DNA from: JAKPBU01 sp964425695
GTDB taxonomy: Bacteria > Pseudomonadota > Gammaproteobacteria > Xanthomonadales > Xanthomonadaceae
NCBI GenBank assembly: GCA_964425695.1
Contig: CAYRNF010000008.1
Location: forward strand, 62,001 to 126,000
Direction: 5' to 3'
DNA length: 64,000 bases
Notes under the pieces: model-generated
What the model was told of the DNA's origin: nothing
The model's database searches: none
Seen by the model: only the letters and a program-made list of their open reading frames with translations
Position numbers and translations under genes: made by a program
Shown: one piece after another, positions 46,488 to 57,105 of the stretch
Layout of the letters: each line of letters starts with the position of its first letter
Numbering within the stretch: position 1 is the first letter of the stretch

Positions 46488-47843
46488 ATGACAGCAGCCA
46501 CGCAGTTCCCGGAGGGGTTCCTCTGGGGCACCGCCACCGCCGCACACCAGATCGAGGGTTCGCCCCTGGCCGACGGGGCCGGGCCGAGCATCTGGACCCG
46601 CTTCGCGCACACCCCGGGCATGACCGCCAACGGCGATACCGGCGACGTCGCCTGCGACCACTACCTCCGCTGGAAGGACGACGTGGCGCTGATGCGCGCG
46701 CTGGGCATGCGCGCGTACCGCTTCAGCGTGTCGTGGTCGCGCGTGCTGCCCGAGGGCACCGGGCGGGTCAATCCGAAGGGGCTGGATTTCTACTCGCGGC
46801 TGGTCGACGAACTGCTGGAAAACGGCATCGAGCCGTTGCTCACCCTCTACCACTGGGACCTGCCCGCCGCGCTGGACGACAAAGGCGGCTGGCTCAACCG
46901 CGACTGCGCCGGGTGGTTCGCCGAGTACGGCGAGGTGCTGTACCGCGCGCTTGACGGCCGGGTGAAGAAATGGGTCACGCTCAACGAGCCGTGGGTCATC
47001 ACCGACGGCGGCTACCTGCACGGCGCGCTGGCGCCCGGGCACCGCAGCAAGTACGAAGCCCCCATCGCCAGCCACAACCTGATGCGCGCGCACGGCGCGG
47101 CGGTGCAGGCGTACCGCGCCACCGGTGCGCACCAGATCGGGCTGGTGGTCAACATCGAACCCAAGTACCCCGCCAGCGATTCGGCGCAAGACGCCGCCGC
47201 CGTCAAACGCGCTCATGCGTACATGAACGAGCAGTACCTGCACCCCGCCCTGCTCGGCACCTATCCGCCGGAGCTGAAGGAGATCTTCGGCGACGCGTGG
47301 CAGGACTGGCCTGCCGAGGATTTCGAGCTGATCCGGCAGCCGCTGGATTTCGTTGGCATCAACTACTACACGCGCAGCGTGACCCGCGCGGCCGACACCT
47401 ATCCGCTGAATGCCGAAGCCGTGCGCCAGGACGGTGCGCTGTATACCGAAACCGGCTGGGAGGTGTTCCCGCAGGGCCTCAACGACACGCTGCTGTGGTT
47501 CAAGCGCACGTACGGCGACCTGCCCGTGTACATCACCGAGAACGGCGCCGCGTTCCCCGATCCGGCACACGTCGAGGGCGGCGCGGTGCACGATCCGCTG
47601 CGGGTCGACTACCTGCGCACGCACCTGCGCGCGGTGCTGGAGGCCATCGACCAGGGCGTGGACGTGCGCGGCTACATGCTGTGGTCGCTCTTCGACAACC
47701 TGGAATGGTCGCTGGGCTACGCCAAGCGCTTCGGCATCGTGCACGTGGACTACGACACGCTGGTGCGCACGCCCAAGGACAGCGCGCGCTTCTACAGCCG
47801 GGTCGTGGCCAGCAACGGTGCCGTACTGGCGCAACATACGTAG
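46488..47843 (+). CDS. Beta-glucosidase, glycoside hydrolase family 1
   Basis: 451 residues, no signal peptide, so cytoplasmic. Acid/base Glu167 in WVTLNEPWVI and nucleophile Glu351 in VYITENGAAF are in place; QIEGSPLADG and SWSRVLPEGTG are the substrate-entry motifs of the family; the C-terminal WSLFDNLEWSLGYAKRFG is characteristic of GH1 beta-glucosidases. It hydrolyses beta-glucosides to glucose. Its placement just upstream of glucokinase and the Entner-Doudoroff genes makes imported gluco-oligosaccharides its probable substrate. RBS-like GGAAAG lies a few bases before the ATG. Confidence 0.95.
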   Translation: MTAATQFPEGFLWGTATAAHQIEGSPLADGAGPSIWTRFAHTPGMTANGDTGDVACDHYLRWKDDVALMRALGMRAYRFSVSWSRVLPEGTGRVNPKGLDFYSRLVDELLENGIEPLLTLYHWDLPAALDDKGGWLNRDCAGWFAEYGEVLYRALDGRVKKWVTLNEPWVITDGGYLHGALAPGHRSKYEAPIASHNLMRAHGAAVQAYRATGAHQIGLVVNIEPKYPASDSAQDAAAVKRAHAYMNEQYLHPALLGTYPPELKEIFGDAWQDWPAEDFELIRQPLDFVGINYYTRSVTRAADTYPLNAEAVRQDGALYTETGWEVFPQGLNDTLLWFKRTYGDLPVYITENGAAFPDPAHVEGGAVHDPLRVDYLRTHLRAVLEAIDQGVDVRGYMLWSLFDNLEWSLGYAKRFGIVHVDYDTLVRTPKDSARFYSRVVASNGAVLAQHT

Positions 47844-47953
47844 TCATTGCGTCCGCAGGCGAACACATCCGCCGCCAACCGCATTAGGCTTGGACTCCCC
47901 GCGAGGCCTGTGCGGTTCGCGCTCCAACCAAGGTGCATGGGTCGGCCCCCGCA

Positions 47954-49357
47954 ATGATCGACACGCTCCTCCTGTTCGGCGCCACGGGCGACCTGGCCCA
48001 GCGCTACCTGTTTCCGTCGGTCATGCATCTGCTGCGCGACCGGCTGCTGCCGGATGCGTTCCGGCTGGTCGCCGTGGGCCGCACCGAGCATGACGATGCC
48101 GGCTTCGCCGACTGGCTGCGCAGCCGGATCACGGACGAACGCGAGCAGCCCGCGCTGGAGGATCTGCTGCGCCGCACGCGCTACCACGCGCTCGACCTCA
48201 ACGATCCCGCAGCCATGGCCGACTGCCTGGCCCGGTACGCCGACCGGCCCTGCGTGAGCTACCTGTCCACGCCACCGGACCTGTTCGCCAAGGCGTGCAA
48301 CGGGCTCAAGGCGGCGGGCCTGCTGGAGCCGCCATCGCGGCTGGTGCTTGAAAAACCGATCGGCCACGACCTGGCCTCCGCGCAGGAGATCGATGCCACG
48401 CTCAAGGCCAACCTGGACGAGGCGCGGATCTTCCGCATCGACCACTACCTGGGCAAGGCGCCGGTGCAGAACCTGCTGGCGTTGCGCTTCGGCAACACCC
48501 TGCTCGAGGCGGTGTGGCACAACCGCTGGATCGAATCGGTGCACATCCTGGTCGGCGAGACCGCCGGCGTGGACGGGCGCGAAGGCTACTACGCCAACTA
48601 CGGCGCGCTGCGCGACATGGTGCAGAACCACATGCTGCAGCTGCTTGCGCTGATCGCCATGGAGCCCCCCGGCGCACTGGACGCCGACAGCATCCGCGAC
48701 GAAAAACGCAAGGTACTGCGCGCGCTGCGCCCGATGCAGCCCGGGCACGCAGGCCACGACAGCGTGCGCGGCCGCTACGAGTCCGGCGTGGTCGAAGGCC
48801 GCGCCGTGCCGGCGTTCCAGTTCGATGGCGAGGTGGAAACCTTCGTCGCGCTGCGTGCGTGGATCGACAACTGGCGCTGGGCCGGCGTGCCGTTCCACCT
48901 GGTCACCGGCAAGCGCATGGCCGAGCGCAACACCGAGGTGGTGGTGACGTTCAAGCCGGTCACGCACTGGCTGTTCGACCGCCCGCGCCGCGAGCGCGCC
49001 GCGCCCAACCGCCTGTCGATGCGGCTGCAGCCGGAGGAAACCATCGAACTGGACCTGATGGGCAGTCTGGCCGCACCGGAGTTCGGCGGCATGGAGCTGC
49101 AGCCGCTGGAACTGGACCTGAGCATGACCCAGCCGCAGCGCCGCATCGCGTACGAACGCCTGCTGCTGGATGCGTTGAACGGCAACCAGACGCTGTTCGT
49201 ACGCGACGACGAGGTCGAGGCCGCCTGGCGCTGGATCGACAGCATCAGCGCGGCATGGGCAACGTCTTCGACACCGGTGGACCGCTATCCTGCCGGTTCG
49301 TGGGGGCCCGCCGGTGCGCGCTCTTTCCTTCCCCCCGACATCGCCGGCGGACGTTGA
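47954..49357 (+). CDS. zwf: Glucose-6-phosphate dehydrogenase
   Basis: 467 residues from the ATG at 47954; a GTG seven codons earlier is an alternative. N-terminal cofactor motif LLFGATGDLAQRYLF (glucose-6-phosphate dehydrogenases use GASGDL or GATGDL). The active site is RIDHYLGKAPVQNL; the family motif is DHYLGKE, and here the last residue is Ala and the next Pro. YYANYGALRDMVQNHMLQ carries the catalytic His region. It oxidises glucose-6-phosphate to 6-phosphogluconolactone, the first committed step shared by the pentose-phosphate and Entner-Doudoroff routes. glk follows three bases downstream. Confidence 0.95.
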   Translation: MIDTLLLFGATGDLAQRYLFPSVMHLLRDRLLPDAFRLVAVGRTEHDDAGFADWLRSRITDEREQPALEDLLRRTRYHALDLNDPAAMADCLARYADRPCVSYLSTPPDLFAKACNGLKAAGLLEPPSRLVLEKPIGHDLASAQEIDATLKANLDEARIFRIDHYLGKAPVQNLLALRFGNTLLEAVWHNRWIESVHILVGETAGVDGREGYYANYGALRDMVQNHMLQLLALIAMEPPGALDADSIRDEKRKVLRALRPMQPGHAGHDSVRGRYESGVVEGRAVPAFQFDGEVETFVALRAWIDNWRWAGVPFHLVTGKRMAERNTEVVVTFKPVTHWLFDRPRRERAAPNRLSMRLQPEETIELDLMGSLAAPEFGGMELQPLELDLSMTQPQRRIAYERLLLDALNGNQTLFVRDDEVEAAWRWIDSISAAWATSSTPVDRYPAGSWGPAGARSFLPPDIAGGR

Positions 49358-49360
49358 GCC

Positions 49361-50374
49361 ATGGCCATGACCCACCCGGTCCTGCTTGCGGACATCGGCG
49401 GCACCAACGCGCGCTTCGCGCTGGCCGACGTCACCGCGACGTCGCCGCTGCTGCTGGACAGCGTGCGCCTGTACGAAGTGGACGATTTCCCTTCGCTGCC
49501 CGACGCCGCCGCGCGCTACCTGCGCGACATCGGCGGATCCACCGGCAACGCGCCGGGCGTAACCCGCGCGGTGATGGCCGTGGCCGGACGCGTGGACGGC
49601 GACGAGGCGCGGATCACCAACTTCCCGTGGACCATCTCGGTGCCGCGCACCTGCCAGGCGCTGCAGCTGGACGGCATGCGCCTGGTCAACGACTTCACCG
49701 CGCAATCGATGGCGGTGCTTGCGCTGCAGCCCGACGACGTCGTCGCCGTGGGCGGCACGCCGTGGCCCGCGCACCGCGGCGAGCGCGGCAACGACCGCAC
49801 CTTCGCCGTGATCGGTCCCGGCACGGGGCTGGGCGTGGGCGGGCTGCTGATCCGCGGCCGCCGGCCGTACCCGCTGGCCACCGAGGGCGGCCACGTGGAC
49901 TTCGCGCCGGGCAATCCGGAAGAGATCGCGATCCTGCAGCAGCTGTCGCAGGAGTTCGGCCGCGTATCCATCGAACGACTGATCAGCGGCATGGGCCTGG
50001 TCAACATCCACCGCGCCTTGAGCCGCATCGTGGGCGACGACCCCGGCCCCATGGAGCCGCGCGACGTGACCGAAGGCGCGCGCAACGGCGACGCGCGCTG
50101 CCAGCGCGCGGTGGACGTGTTCTGTTCGGTGTTCGGCGCGGCCGCAGGCGACCTGGTGCTGACCCTGGGCGCGTGGGACGGCGTGTTCCTGGCCGGCGGC
50201 CTGGTGCCCAAGCTGCTGGACACGCTGCAGCACTCGGCCTTCCGCGCGCGCTTCGAGCACAAGGGGCGCTTCTCGCCGACCATGGCCGGCATTCCCACGC
50301 TGGCGGTCATGCATCCGCAGCCGGGACTGCTCGGCGCGGCGGTGATCGCCGTCCAGAACGCGGCGGGCGGGTAG
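49361..50374 (+). CDS. glk: Glucokinase
   Basis: 337 residues. ROK-unrelated bacterial glucokinase family: LLADIGGTNARFALADV (phosphate 1), RLVNDFTAQSMAVLAL, FAVIGPGTGLGVGGLLIRG (phosphate 2), TEGGHVDFAP with the sugar-binding Glu and His, and VFLAGGLVPKLLD. It phosphorylates free glucose with ATP. That fits a pathway where glucose arises from cytoplasmic beta-glucosidase rather than a phosphotransferase system. It sits between zwf and pgl with gaps of 3 and 4 bases. Confidence 0.95.
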   Translation: MAMTHPVLLADIGGTNARFALADVTATSPLLLDSVRLYEVDDFPSLPDAAARYLRDIGGSTGNAPGVTRAVMAVAGRVDGDEARITNFPWTISVPRTCQALQLDGMRLVNDFTAQSMAVLALQPDDVVAVGGTPWPAHRGERGNDRTFAVIGPGTGLGVGGLLIRGRRPYPLATEGGHVDFAPGNPEEIAILQQLSQEFGRVSIERLISGMGLVNIHRALSRIVGDDPGPMEPRDVTEGARNGDARCQRAVDVFCSVFGAAAGDLVLTLGAWDGVFLAGGLVPKLLDTLQHSAFRARFEHKGRFSPTMAGIPTLAVMHPQPGLLGAAVIAVQNAAGG

Positions 50375-50378
50375 CGCG

Positions 50379-51086
50379 ATGGACCACGCGCGCGTGCACG
50401 TGAACGCCTTCGAAGACGCCGAGGCCTGGACCGAGGGCGCGGCGAACGCGATCGCCCACGCGCTGGGCGAGGTGCTGCGCGGGCGCGAGCGCGCGCGCCT
50501 GCTGCTGTCCGGCGGCAGCACGCCCGGCCCCGTCTACGCGGCGCTGTCCGAAACCGAACTGGACTGGCAGCGCGTGGACGTGGGCCTGGTGGATGAACGC
50601 TGGCTGCAGCCGGACGATCCGGACAGCAACGCCTACCTGGTGCGCCGCACCCTGTTGCGGCATCGCGCCAGCGATGCGCCGTTCCGGGGCCTGACCCGCG
50701 ACGGCCAGGGCATCGACGAGGCGGTGCGCGCCGCCAACCTGCACGCGCACCAGGCCGCCGACGTGGTGGTGCTGGGCATGGGCGACGATGGCCACACCGC
50801 TTCGCTGTTCCCGCACATGCGCGGTCTGGTCGATGCGCTGGCCTCGCCTCAAGCCTACGTGGCCGTGGACGCCGCCGGCTGCGCCGGTGCGGGGCGCTTC
50901 GCGCGCCGGATCAGCCTGACGCCAGCCGGGCTGGCCCCGTCGCATGCGCGCTTCCTGCTGATCCGCGGGGAGTCGAAGCGCGCGCTGCTGGCGCGCGCGC
51001 AGGCCGGCACCGACCTGCGCGAACTGCCCGTGCGCCTGGCATGGGCCACGCCGGGCGCCGCGCTGCAGACGTACTGGGCACCCTGA
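50379..51086 (+). CDS. pgl: 6-phosphogluconolactonase (DevB/SOL type)
   Basis: 235 residues. SOL family motifs: ARLLLSGGSTPGPVYAALSE, VGLVDERWLQPDDPDSNAYLVRRTLL and VLGMGDDGHTASLFPH. It hydrolyses 6-phosphogluconolactone to 6-phosphogluconate. It belongs to the same type as glucosamine-6-phosphate isomerase, from which it is separated by its DDGHTASLFP motif. Start four bases after glk; edd follows 46 bases downstream. Confidence 0.94.
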   Translation: MDHARVHVNAFEDAEAWTEGAANAIAHALGEVLRGRERARLLLSGGSTPGPVYAALSETELDWQRVDVGLVDERWLQPDDPDSNAYLVRRTLLRHRASDAPFRGLTRDGQGIDEAVRAANLHAHQAADVVVLGMGDDGHTASLFPHMRGLVDALASPQAYVAVDAAGCAGAGRFARRISLTPAGLAPSHARFLLIRGESKRALLARAQAGTDLRELPVRLAWATPGAALQTYWAP

Positions 51087-51132
51087 CCCGGGCGGCGCGC
51101 ATTGCCGCCGCCACGCACCACACGAGACGCAC

Positions 51133-53046
<1,914 letters not shown>

Positions 53047-53049
53047 GCC

Positions 53050-53727
53050 ATGACGCCGCATCGCACGCCGCCATCCGCCGACTTCGCCGCACGCCAGTCC
53101 GCCGCACAGGCCATGCTGCGCCAGGCGCGGATCATGCCGGTACTGGCGGTGGACAGCGTCGAACAGGGGCTGCGCTGCGTGGAGGCGCTGGCCGAAGGCG
53201 GCCTGCGCACGATCGAGCTGGTGCTGCGCACCCCCGCCGCGCTGGACGCGCTGGCGGCGATCAAGGAGCGCTTTCCCGAGTGCCGCGTGGGTGCGGGCAC
53301 GGTGCTGGCGCCTGCGCAGGTGGATGCGGTGGAGGACATCGGCGCGGACTTCATCGTCACGCCGGGCGTGTCGCCGCACCTGCTCGATGCGCTGCTGGCC
53401 TCGTCGCTGCCGGTGGTACCCGGCGCCGCCACGCCCAGCGAACTGCTGGCGCTGGCCGAACGCGGCGTGCACGTGGCCAAGCTGTTTCCGGCCGCCGCAC
53501 TGGGCGGCGTGGAATACATCAGGGCGCTGGCCGGGCCCTTGCCGAAGACCATGCTGTGCGCCAACGGCGGCATCGACGAAACCAGCGCGGCCGATTACCT
53601 GGCCCTGCCTTCGGTGCTGTGCGTGGGCGGGTCATGGATGGTGCCGCGCGGCTGGCTGGCCGACGGGGCCTGGGACAAGGTCGCCGACAGCGCGCGCCGC
53701 GCCGCCGCGATCGCGGCCTTGGCCTGA
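53050..53727 (+). CDS. eda: 2-keto-3-deoxy-6-phosphogluconate aldolase
   Basis: 225 residues. TIM-barrel aldolase with the Schiff-base lysine in HVAKLFPAAALGGVEYI (Lys144) and the conserved glutamate in TIELVLRT (Glu56). VGAGTVLAPAQVDAVEDIGADFIVTPG is typical. It splits KDPG to pyruvate and glyceraldehyde-3-phosphate. Last plus-strand gene of the block and convergent with the sugar permease gene. Confidence 0.95.
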   Translation: MTPHRTPPSADFAARQSAAQAMLRQARIMPVLAVDSVEQGLRCVEALAEGGLRTIELVLRTPAALDALAAIKERFPECRVGAGTVLAPAQVDAVEDIGADFIVTPGVSPHLLDALLASSLPVVPGAATPSELLALAERGVHVAKLFPAAALGGVEYIRALAGPLPKTMLCANGGIDETSAADYLALPSVLCVGGSWMVPRGWLADGAWDKVADSARRAAAIAALA

Positions 53728-53731
53728 CCTG

Positions 53732-53749
53732 CCGCGGCGCCCGCCGCGG
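53732..53749 (+). terminator. Possible terminator hairpin after eda
   Basis: CCGCGGC-GCCC-GCCGCGG forms a 7-base stem right after the eda stop. No T-run follows, so termination is uncertain. Confidence 0.35.
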
Positions 53750-53863
53750 TACGCGCGGGTTGAGCCGCGAGCCCCGGGCCTCACGCGCGCCCTCGCAGGC
53801 ATTCCGCGAAGTCAGCATCGCCCTGTTGCAAGGGCCGCGGCAAACCCGTGCAGCCGCCTCCGC

Positions 53864-54751
53864 TCAGCCCTTGACGCTCCCCAGCAGCAGGCCCTGGATG
53901 TAGTAGCGCTGCAGCAGCAGGAACAGCAGCAGCACCGGCAGCACGGTCACCACGGCGCCGGCCATCATCATCTCGGTCTCCATGTAGTACTCGCGCGACA
54001 GTGCCGCCAGCGCCACCGGCAAGGTGTGGTGCGCCTGGTCGGTGAGTACGATCAGCGGCCACATGAAGTCGTTCCACGCGGCCATGAAGGTGAAGATGGC
54101 CAGCGTGACCAGCACCGGCTTGAGCAGCGGCAGCACGATGCCGAAGAAGATGCGCAGCTCGCCTGCACCGTCCAGCCGCGCGGCCTCGATCAGCTCGTCC
54201 GGAATGCTCCGCGCGTACTGCCGCACCAGGAACACGCCGAACACCGTGGCCAGCGCCGGCACGATCACGCCCGCGTAGCTGTTCACCAGGCCCAGCTGCT
54301 TCATCAGCAGGAACAGCGGCAGCATCGCCACCTGGGCGGGGATCACCAGCGCCGCCAACAGCAGCTGGAACACGCGTTCGCGCCCGCGGAACCGCAGCTT
54401 CGCGAACGCGTAGCCGGCCATGGCGTTGACCAGCAGCGACAGCGCCGTGGTCGACAGCGAGACCAGCAGGCTGTTGGCGAAATACCGGCCCATGCCCATG
54501 CGCGAGAACAGCGCGCGGTACGCATCCAGGGTGGGCGTGTCGGGCAGCAGCGGCGGCGGGAACACGTTGGCCTGGCCCGGCGCCATGAACGACACCGAAA
54601 CCATCCATGCCAGCGGCGCCACGCTCAGCACCGCGAGCACGACGAGCGCGCCGTTGACCAGCAGACCCTGCAGGCGCGATGCGCCGATCTCGCGCGACGG
54701 GTTCACCGGAACACCCGCCTGCCCCGCGGCTGTTCCCTGCGCGCCCGCCAC
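53864..54751 (-). CDS. Carbohydrate ABC transporter permease, MalG type
   Basis: 295 residues from a GTG at 54751; a GTG at 54706 (VNPSREIGAS) is an alternative, because neither has a strong ribosome site. Six predicted membrane helices; the cytoplasmic EAA loop reads EAARLDGAGELRIFFGIVLPLLKP, the contact for the ATPase. The C-terminus ends RYYIQGLLLGSVKG, the usual MalG-family motif (Q..GL..G..KG). Second permease of the three-gene importer; follows permease 1 with a gap of about 20 bases. Confidence 0.92.
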   Translation of the reverse strand: MAGAQGTAAGQAGVPVNPSREIGASRLQGLLVNGALVVLAVLSVAPLAWMVSVSFMAPGQANVFPPPLLPDTPTLDAYRALFSRMGMGRYFANSLLVSLSTTALSLLVNAMAGYAFAKLRFRGRERVFQLLLAALVIPAQVAMLPLFLLMKQLGLVNSYAGVIVPALATVFGVFLVRQYARSIPDELIEAARLDGAGELRIFFGIVLPLLKPVLVTLAIFTFMAAWNDFMWPLIVLTDQAHHTLPVALAALSREYYMETEMMMAGAVVTVLPVLLLFLLLQRYYIQGLLLGSVKG

Positions 54752-54773
54752 GCAGGCCCGCCCACCGGGGCGT

Positions 54774-55655
54774 TCATACGAAGCCCCTGCGCCGACCGAA
54801 GCGCAGCAGCAGCGTGGTGGCCGCCAGGATCACCAGGAACAGGATGAAGGCCACCGCCGATGCACGCCCCAGGGTCCACCACTTGAAGCCTTCCTCGTAC
54901 ATGAAATACAGCACGCTCACGGTGCTCTGCAGCGGATCGCCGCGGGTCATCACGTACGGCTCGGCGAACAGCTGGAAGTAGCCGGACAGGGTGATCACGC
55001 CCACCACCAGCAGCACCGGGCCCAGCTGCGGCAGGGTGATGTGCACGAGCTGCTGCCACTTCGTCGCGCCGTCGATGCGGGAGGCTTCGTACAGGTCGTT
55101 CGGGATCGCCTGCAGGCCGGCCAGCAGGATCACCATGTTGTAGCCGAAGTTCTTCCACACCGCGAAGGCGATGATCGTCGGCATGGCCCAGCGCACGTCG
55201 CCGAACCAGTCCACCGGGCCCAGGCCCGCGTGCCCAAGCGCCCAATTCACCAGGCCGTAGTCGGTGTGGAACAGGTAGCGCCAGATCACGGCCACCGCCA
55301 CCAGCGTGGTCACCACCGGCGCGAACAGCGCGGTGCGGAACAGCGGCTTGAAGCGCGCGGCCGGCGCGTTGAGCAGCAGCGCCGCACCCAGCGACACCGC
55401 GATCGACAGCGGCACGCCCACCACCACGAAGTACGCGGTATTGCCCAGCGCCTTCCAGAACATCGGCGTCTGCAGCAGGTCGACGTAGTTGCCCAGCGCC
55501 ACGAAGCGCAGGTTGCGCAGGTCGGCCAGCGCATACAGGTCGAAGTCGGTCAGGCTCAGCGCCAGCGCCGCGAACACCGGCAGGAAAAAGAACACGCCCA
55601 GGACCACCAGCGCCGGCGCGGCGAACACCCAGCCCGCAAGCGATGGGCGGATCAT
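54774..55655 (-). CDS. Carbohydrate ABC transporter permease, MalF type
   Basis: 293 residues. First membrane helix AAPALVVLGVFFFLPVFAALALSL near the N-terminus, then five more; EASRIDGATKWQQLVHITLPQLGPVLL is the EAA loop. Its ATG overlaps the TGA of the binding-protein gene (ATGA), so translation is coupled. It forms the channel with the MalG-type protein; the energising ATPase is probably the MsmK-type protein at 45215-46339. Confidence 0.93.
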   Translation of the reverse strand: MIRPSLAGWVFAAPALVVLGVFFFLPVFAALALSLTDFDLYALADLRNLRFVALGNYVDLLQTPMFWKALGNTAYFVVVGVPLSIAVSLGAALLLNAPAARFKPLFRTALFAPVVTTLVAVAVIWRYLFHTDYGLVNWALGHAGLGPVDWFGDVRWAMPTIIAFAVWKNFGYNMVILLAGLQAIPNDLYEASRIDGATKWQQLVHITLPQLGPVLLVVGVITLSGYFQLFAEPYVMTRGDPLQSTVSVLYFMYEEGFKWWTLGRASAVAFILFLVILAATTLLLRFGRRRGFV

Positions 55656-56965
55656 GGCACCGCGCCTTCGGCCAGCACCCAGCGCCGCTTCGCCAGGATG
55701 TCGTCCACCTGCGCATCGAGTTCGCGCAGCGCCTGCTCCTGCGGCTGCCCGCCGCGCACCACGCGCTCGGTGGCCAGCCGCATCGCCTGGACGATGCGCT
55801 CCCACTCCAGCACCTGCGGTGTAGGTTTGACGCGTTCGAGCTGGTCGCGGAACGCCTGCGCCAGCGGATCGTCGCGCAGTTCCGCGCCTTCCCATGCGCT
55901 GCGTCGCGGCGGCAGGTCGCCGATCAGCGCGTAGAAGCGCTGCTGCACGTCGGGACGCGACAGGTACTCGACCAGCTTCCACGCCGCCTGCTTCTTCTGC
56001 GAATCGCGGAACAACACCAGGCTGGTGCCGCCGGCGATGCCCGCGCCCGGTCCGTCCGGTCCGGGCAGCGGCATGGTGCCCCATGCGTCCTTCAGCGCGG
56101 GCGGCGCGACCTTGCGGAACTCGCGGATGTTCCAGGGCCCGGACAGGTAGAACGCGAACTCGCCCTTGAAGAATTCCTCCCAGATGTTGGACACCTGCGT
56201 CTCGGACACCGGCGGCGCCCAGCCTTTCTCGAACATCTCCGCATACAGCGACAGCGCGTCGCGGAAGCCGGGTGCGCTGAAGTTGCCGTAGCGGTCGCCA
56301 TCGCGCAGCAGCGGGTCGTCCCCCTGCAGGCCCAGCGACAGCTGCGTCTCGAACTCGTTGAGCAGCAGCAGGATCGCATGGCGGTCTTCGCCCACCTGGC
56401 GTTTGACCTTGGCCAGGACGTCGCGCCATTCGTCCCAGGTGCGCGGCGGCGCGTCCACGCCGGCGGCGCGCAGGATGTCCTTGCGATAGAACAGCAGGCG
56501 GGTGTCCACGTACCACGGCACGCCCACCAGCTCGCCGTCCACGACGTTCGTGCTCCAGATGCCTGGGAAATAGTCGGCCCTGTCCACCACGGGCGATGCG
56601 TCCACGTACGGCTGCAGCGGCGTGAGCGCACCGAGCTGCGCGAATTCCGGGATCCACGTGTTGCCCAGCTGGCACAGGTCCGGCAGCGCATCGGCGGCGA
56701 ACGCGGTCAGCAGCTTTTCGTGCGCCGCGCTCCAGGGCACCTGCTGCACGCGCACGCGGATGCCCGGATGCTCGCGTTCGAAGTCGGTGAGCAACTCGGT
56801 CACCACTTCGGCCTCGCGACCCATCGCCCAGAACTCGACCACCTGCGCGTCCGGCTCGCGGCGGCAGGCCACGGCGAACGCGAAAAGCAGCAGGCAGCCC
56901 GCGGCGCGCAACGCTTGCCGCAGGCGGCTCGCCCCAGCGCCCCGTGCGTTGTGCAGGCACGCCAT
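55652..56965 (-). CDS. Extracellular solute-binding lipoprotein, family 1
   Basis: 437 residues from the ATG at 56965; a GTG one codon earlier is possible. The signal LLLFAFAVAC ends in a lipobox (Cys34), so it is probably tethered to the inner membrane facing the periplasm. The family-1 sugar-binding fold is clear from EFWAMGREAEVVTELLTDFEREHPGI, VPWYVDTRLLFYRKDIL, and a C-terminal lobe with FAFYLSGPWNIREFRKVAPP and GGTSLVLFRDSQKKQAAWKLVEYL. The ligand is not readable from sequence, but gluco-oligosaccharide is likely from context. It begins the importer, 140 bases after the GH144-like gene on the same strand. Confidence 0.93.
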   Translation of the reverse strand: MACLHNARGAGASRLRQALRAAGCLLLFAFAVACRREPDAQVVEFWAMGREAEVVTELLTDFEREHPGIRVRVQQVPWSAAHEKLLTAFAADALPDLCQLGNTWIPEFAQLGALTPLQPYVDASPVVDRADYFPGIWSTNVVDGELVGVPWYVDTRLLFYRKDILRAAGVDAPPRTWDEWRDVLAKVKRQVGEDRHAILLLLNEFETQLSLGLQGDDPLLRDGDRYGNFSAPGFRDALSLYAEMFEKGWAPPVSETQVSNIWEEFFKGEFAFYLSGPWNIREFRKVAPPALKDAWGTMPLPGPDGPGAGIAGGTSLVLFRDSQKKQAAWKLVEYLSRPDVQQRFYALIGDLPPRRSAWEGAELRDDPLAQAFRDQLERVKPTPQVLEWERIVQAMRLATERVVRGGQPQEQALRELDAQVDDILAKRRWVLAEGAVP

Positions 56966-57105
56966 CACGCGGCTTCGCGGCGCAAGCCGCTACCTGACGC
57001 ACGTGGCCAGGACGCGCGCGTGCCAGCGATGTCCGCGTGCCGTGGCAGGGAGACCTTCAAGCGCATTGGCGGCCGGCGCCGCTCCTGGAAGGGCACGCGG
57101 GCATG

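Noticed and set aside
44163..47837. A 1224-codon minus-strand open frame spanning smc, the ATPase gene and GH1
   Set aside because: It crosses three real genes in frame-shifted or antisense register and contains no homology.
47933..47953. GTG start for zwf seven codons upstream
   Set aside because: Not excluded, but the ATG at 47954 begins directly at the conserved N-terminus (MIDTLLLFGATGDL).
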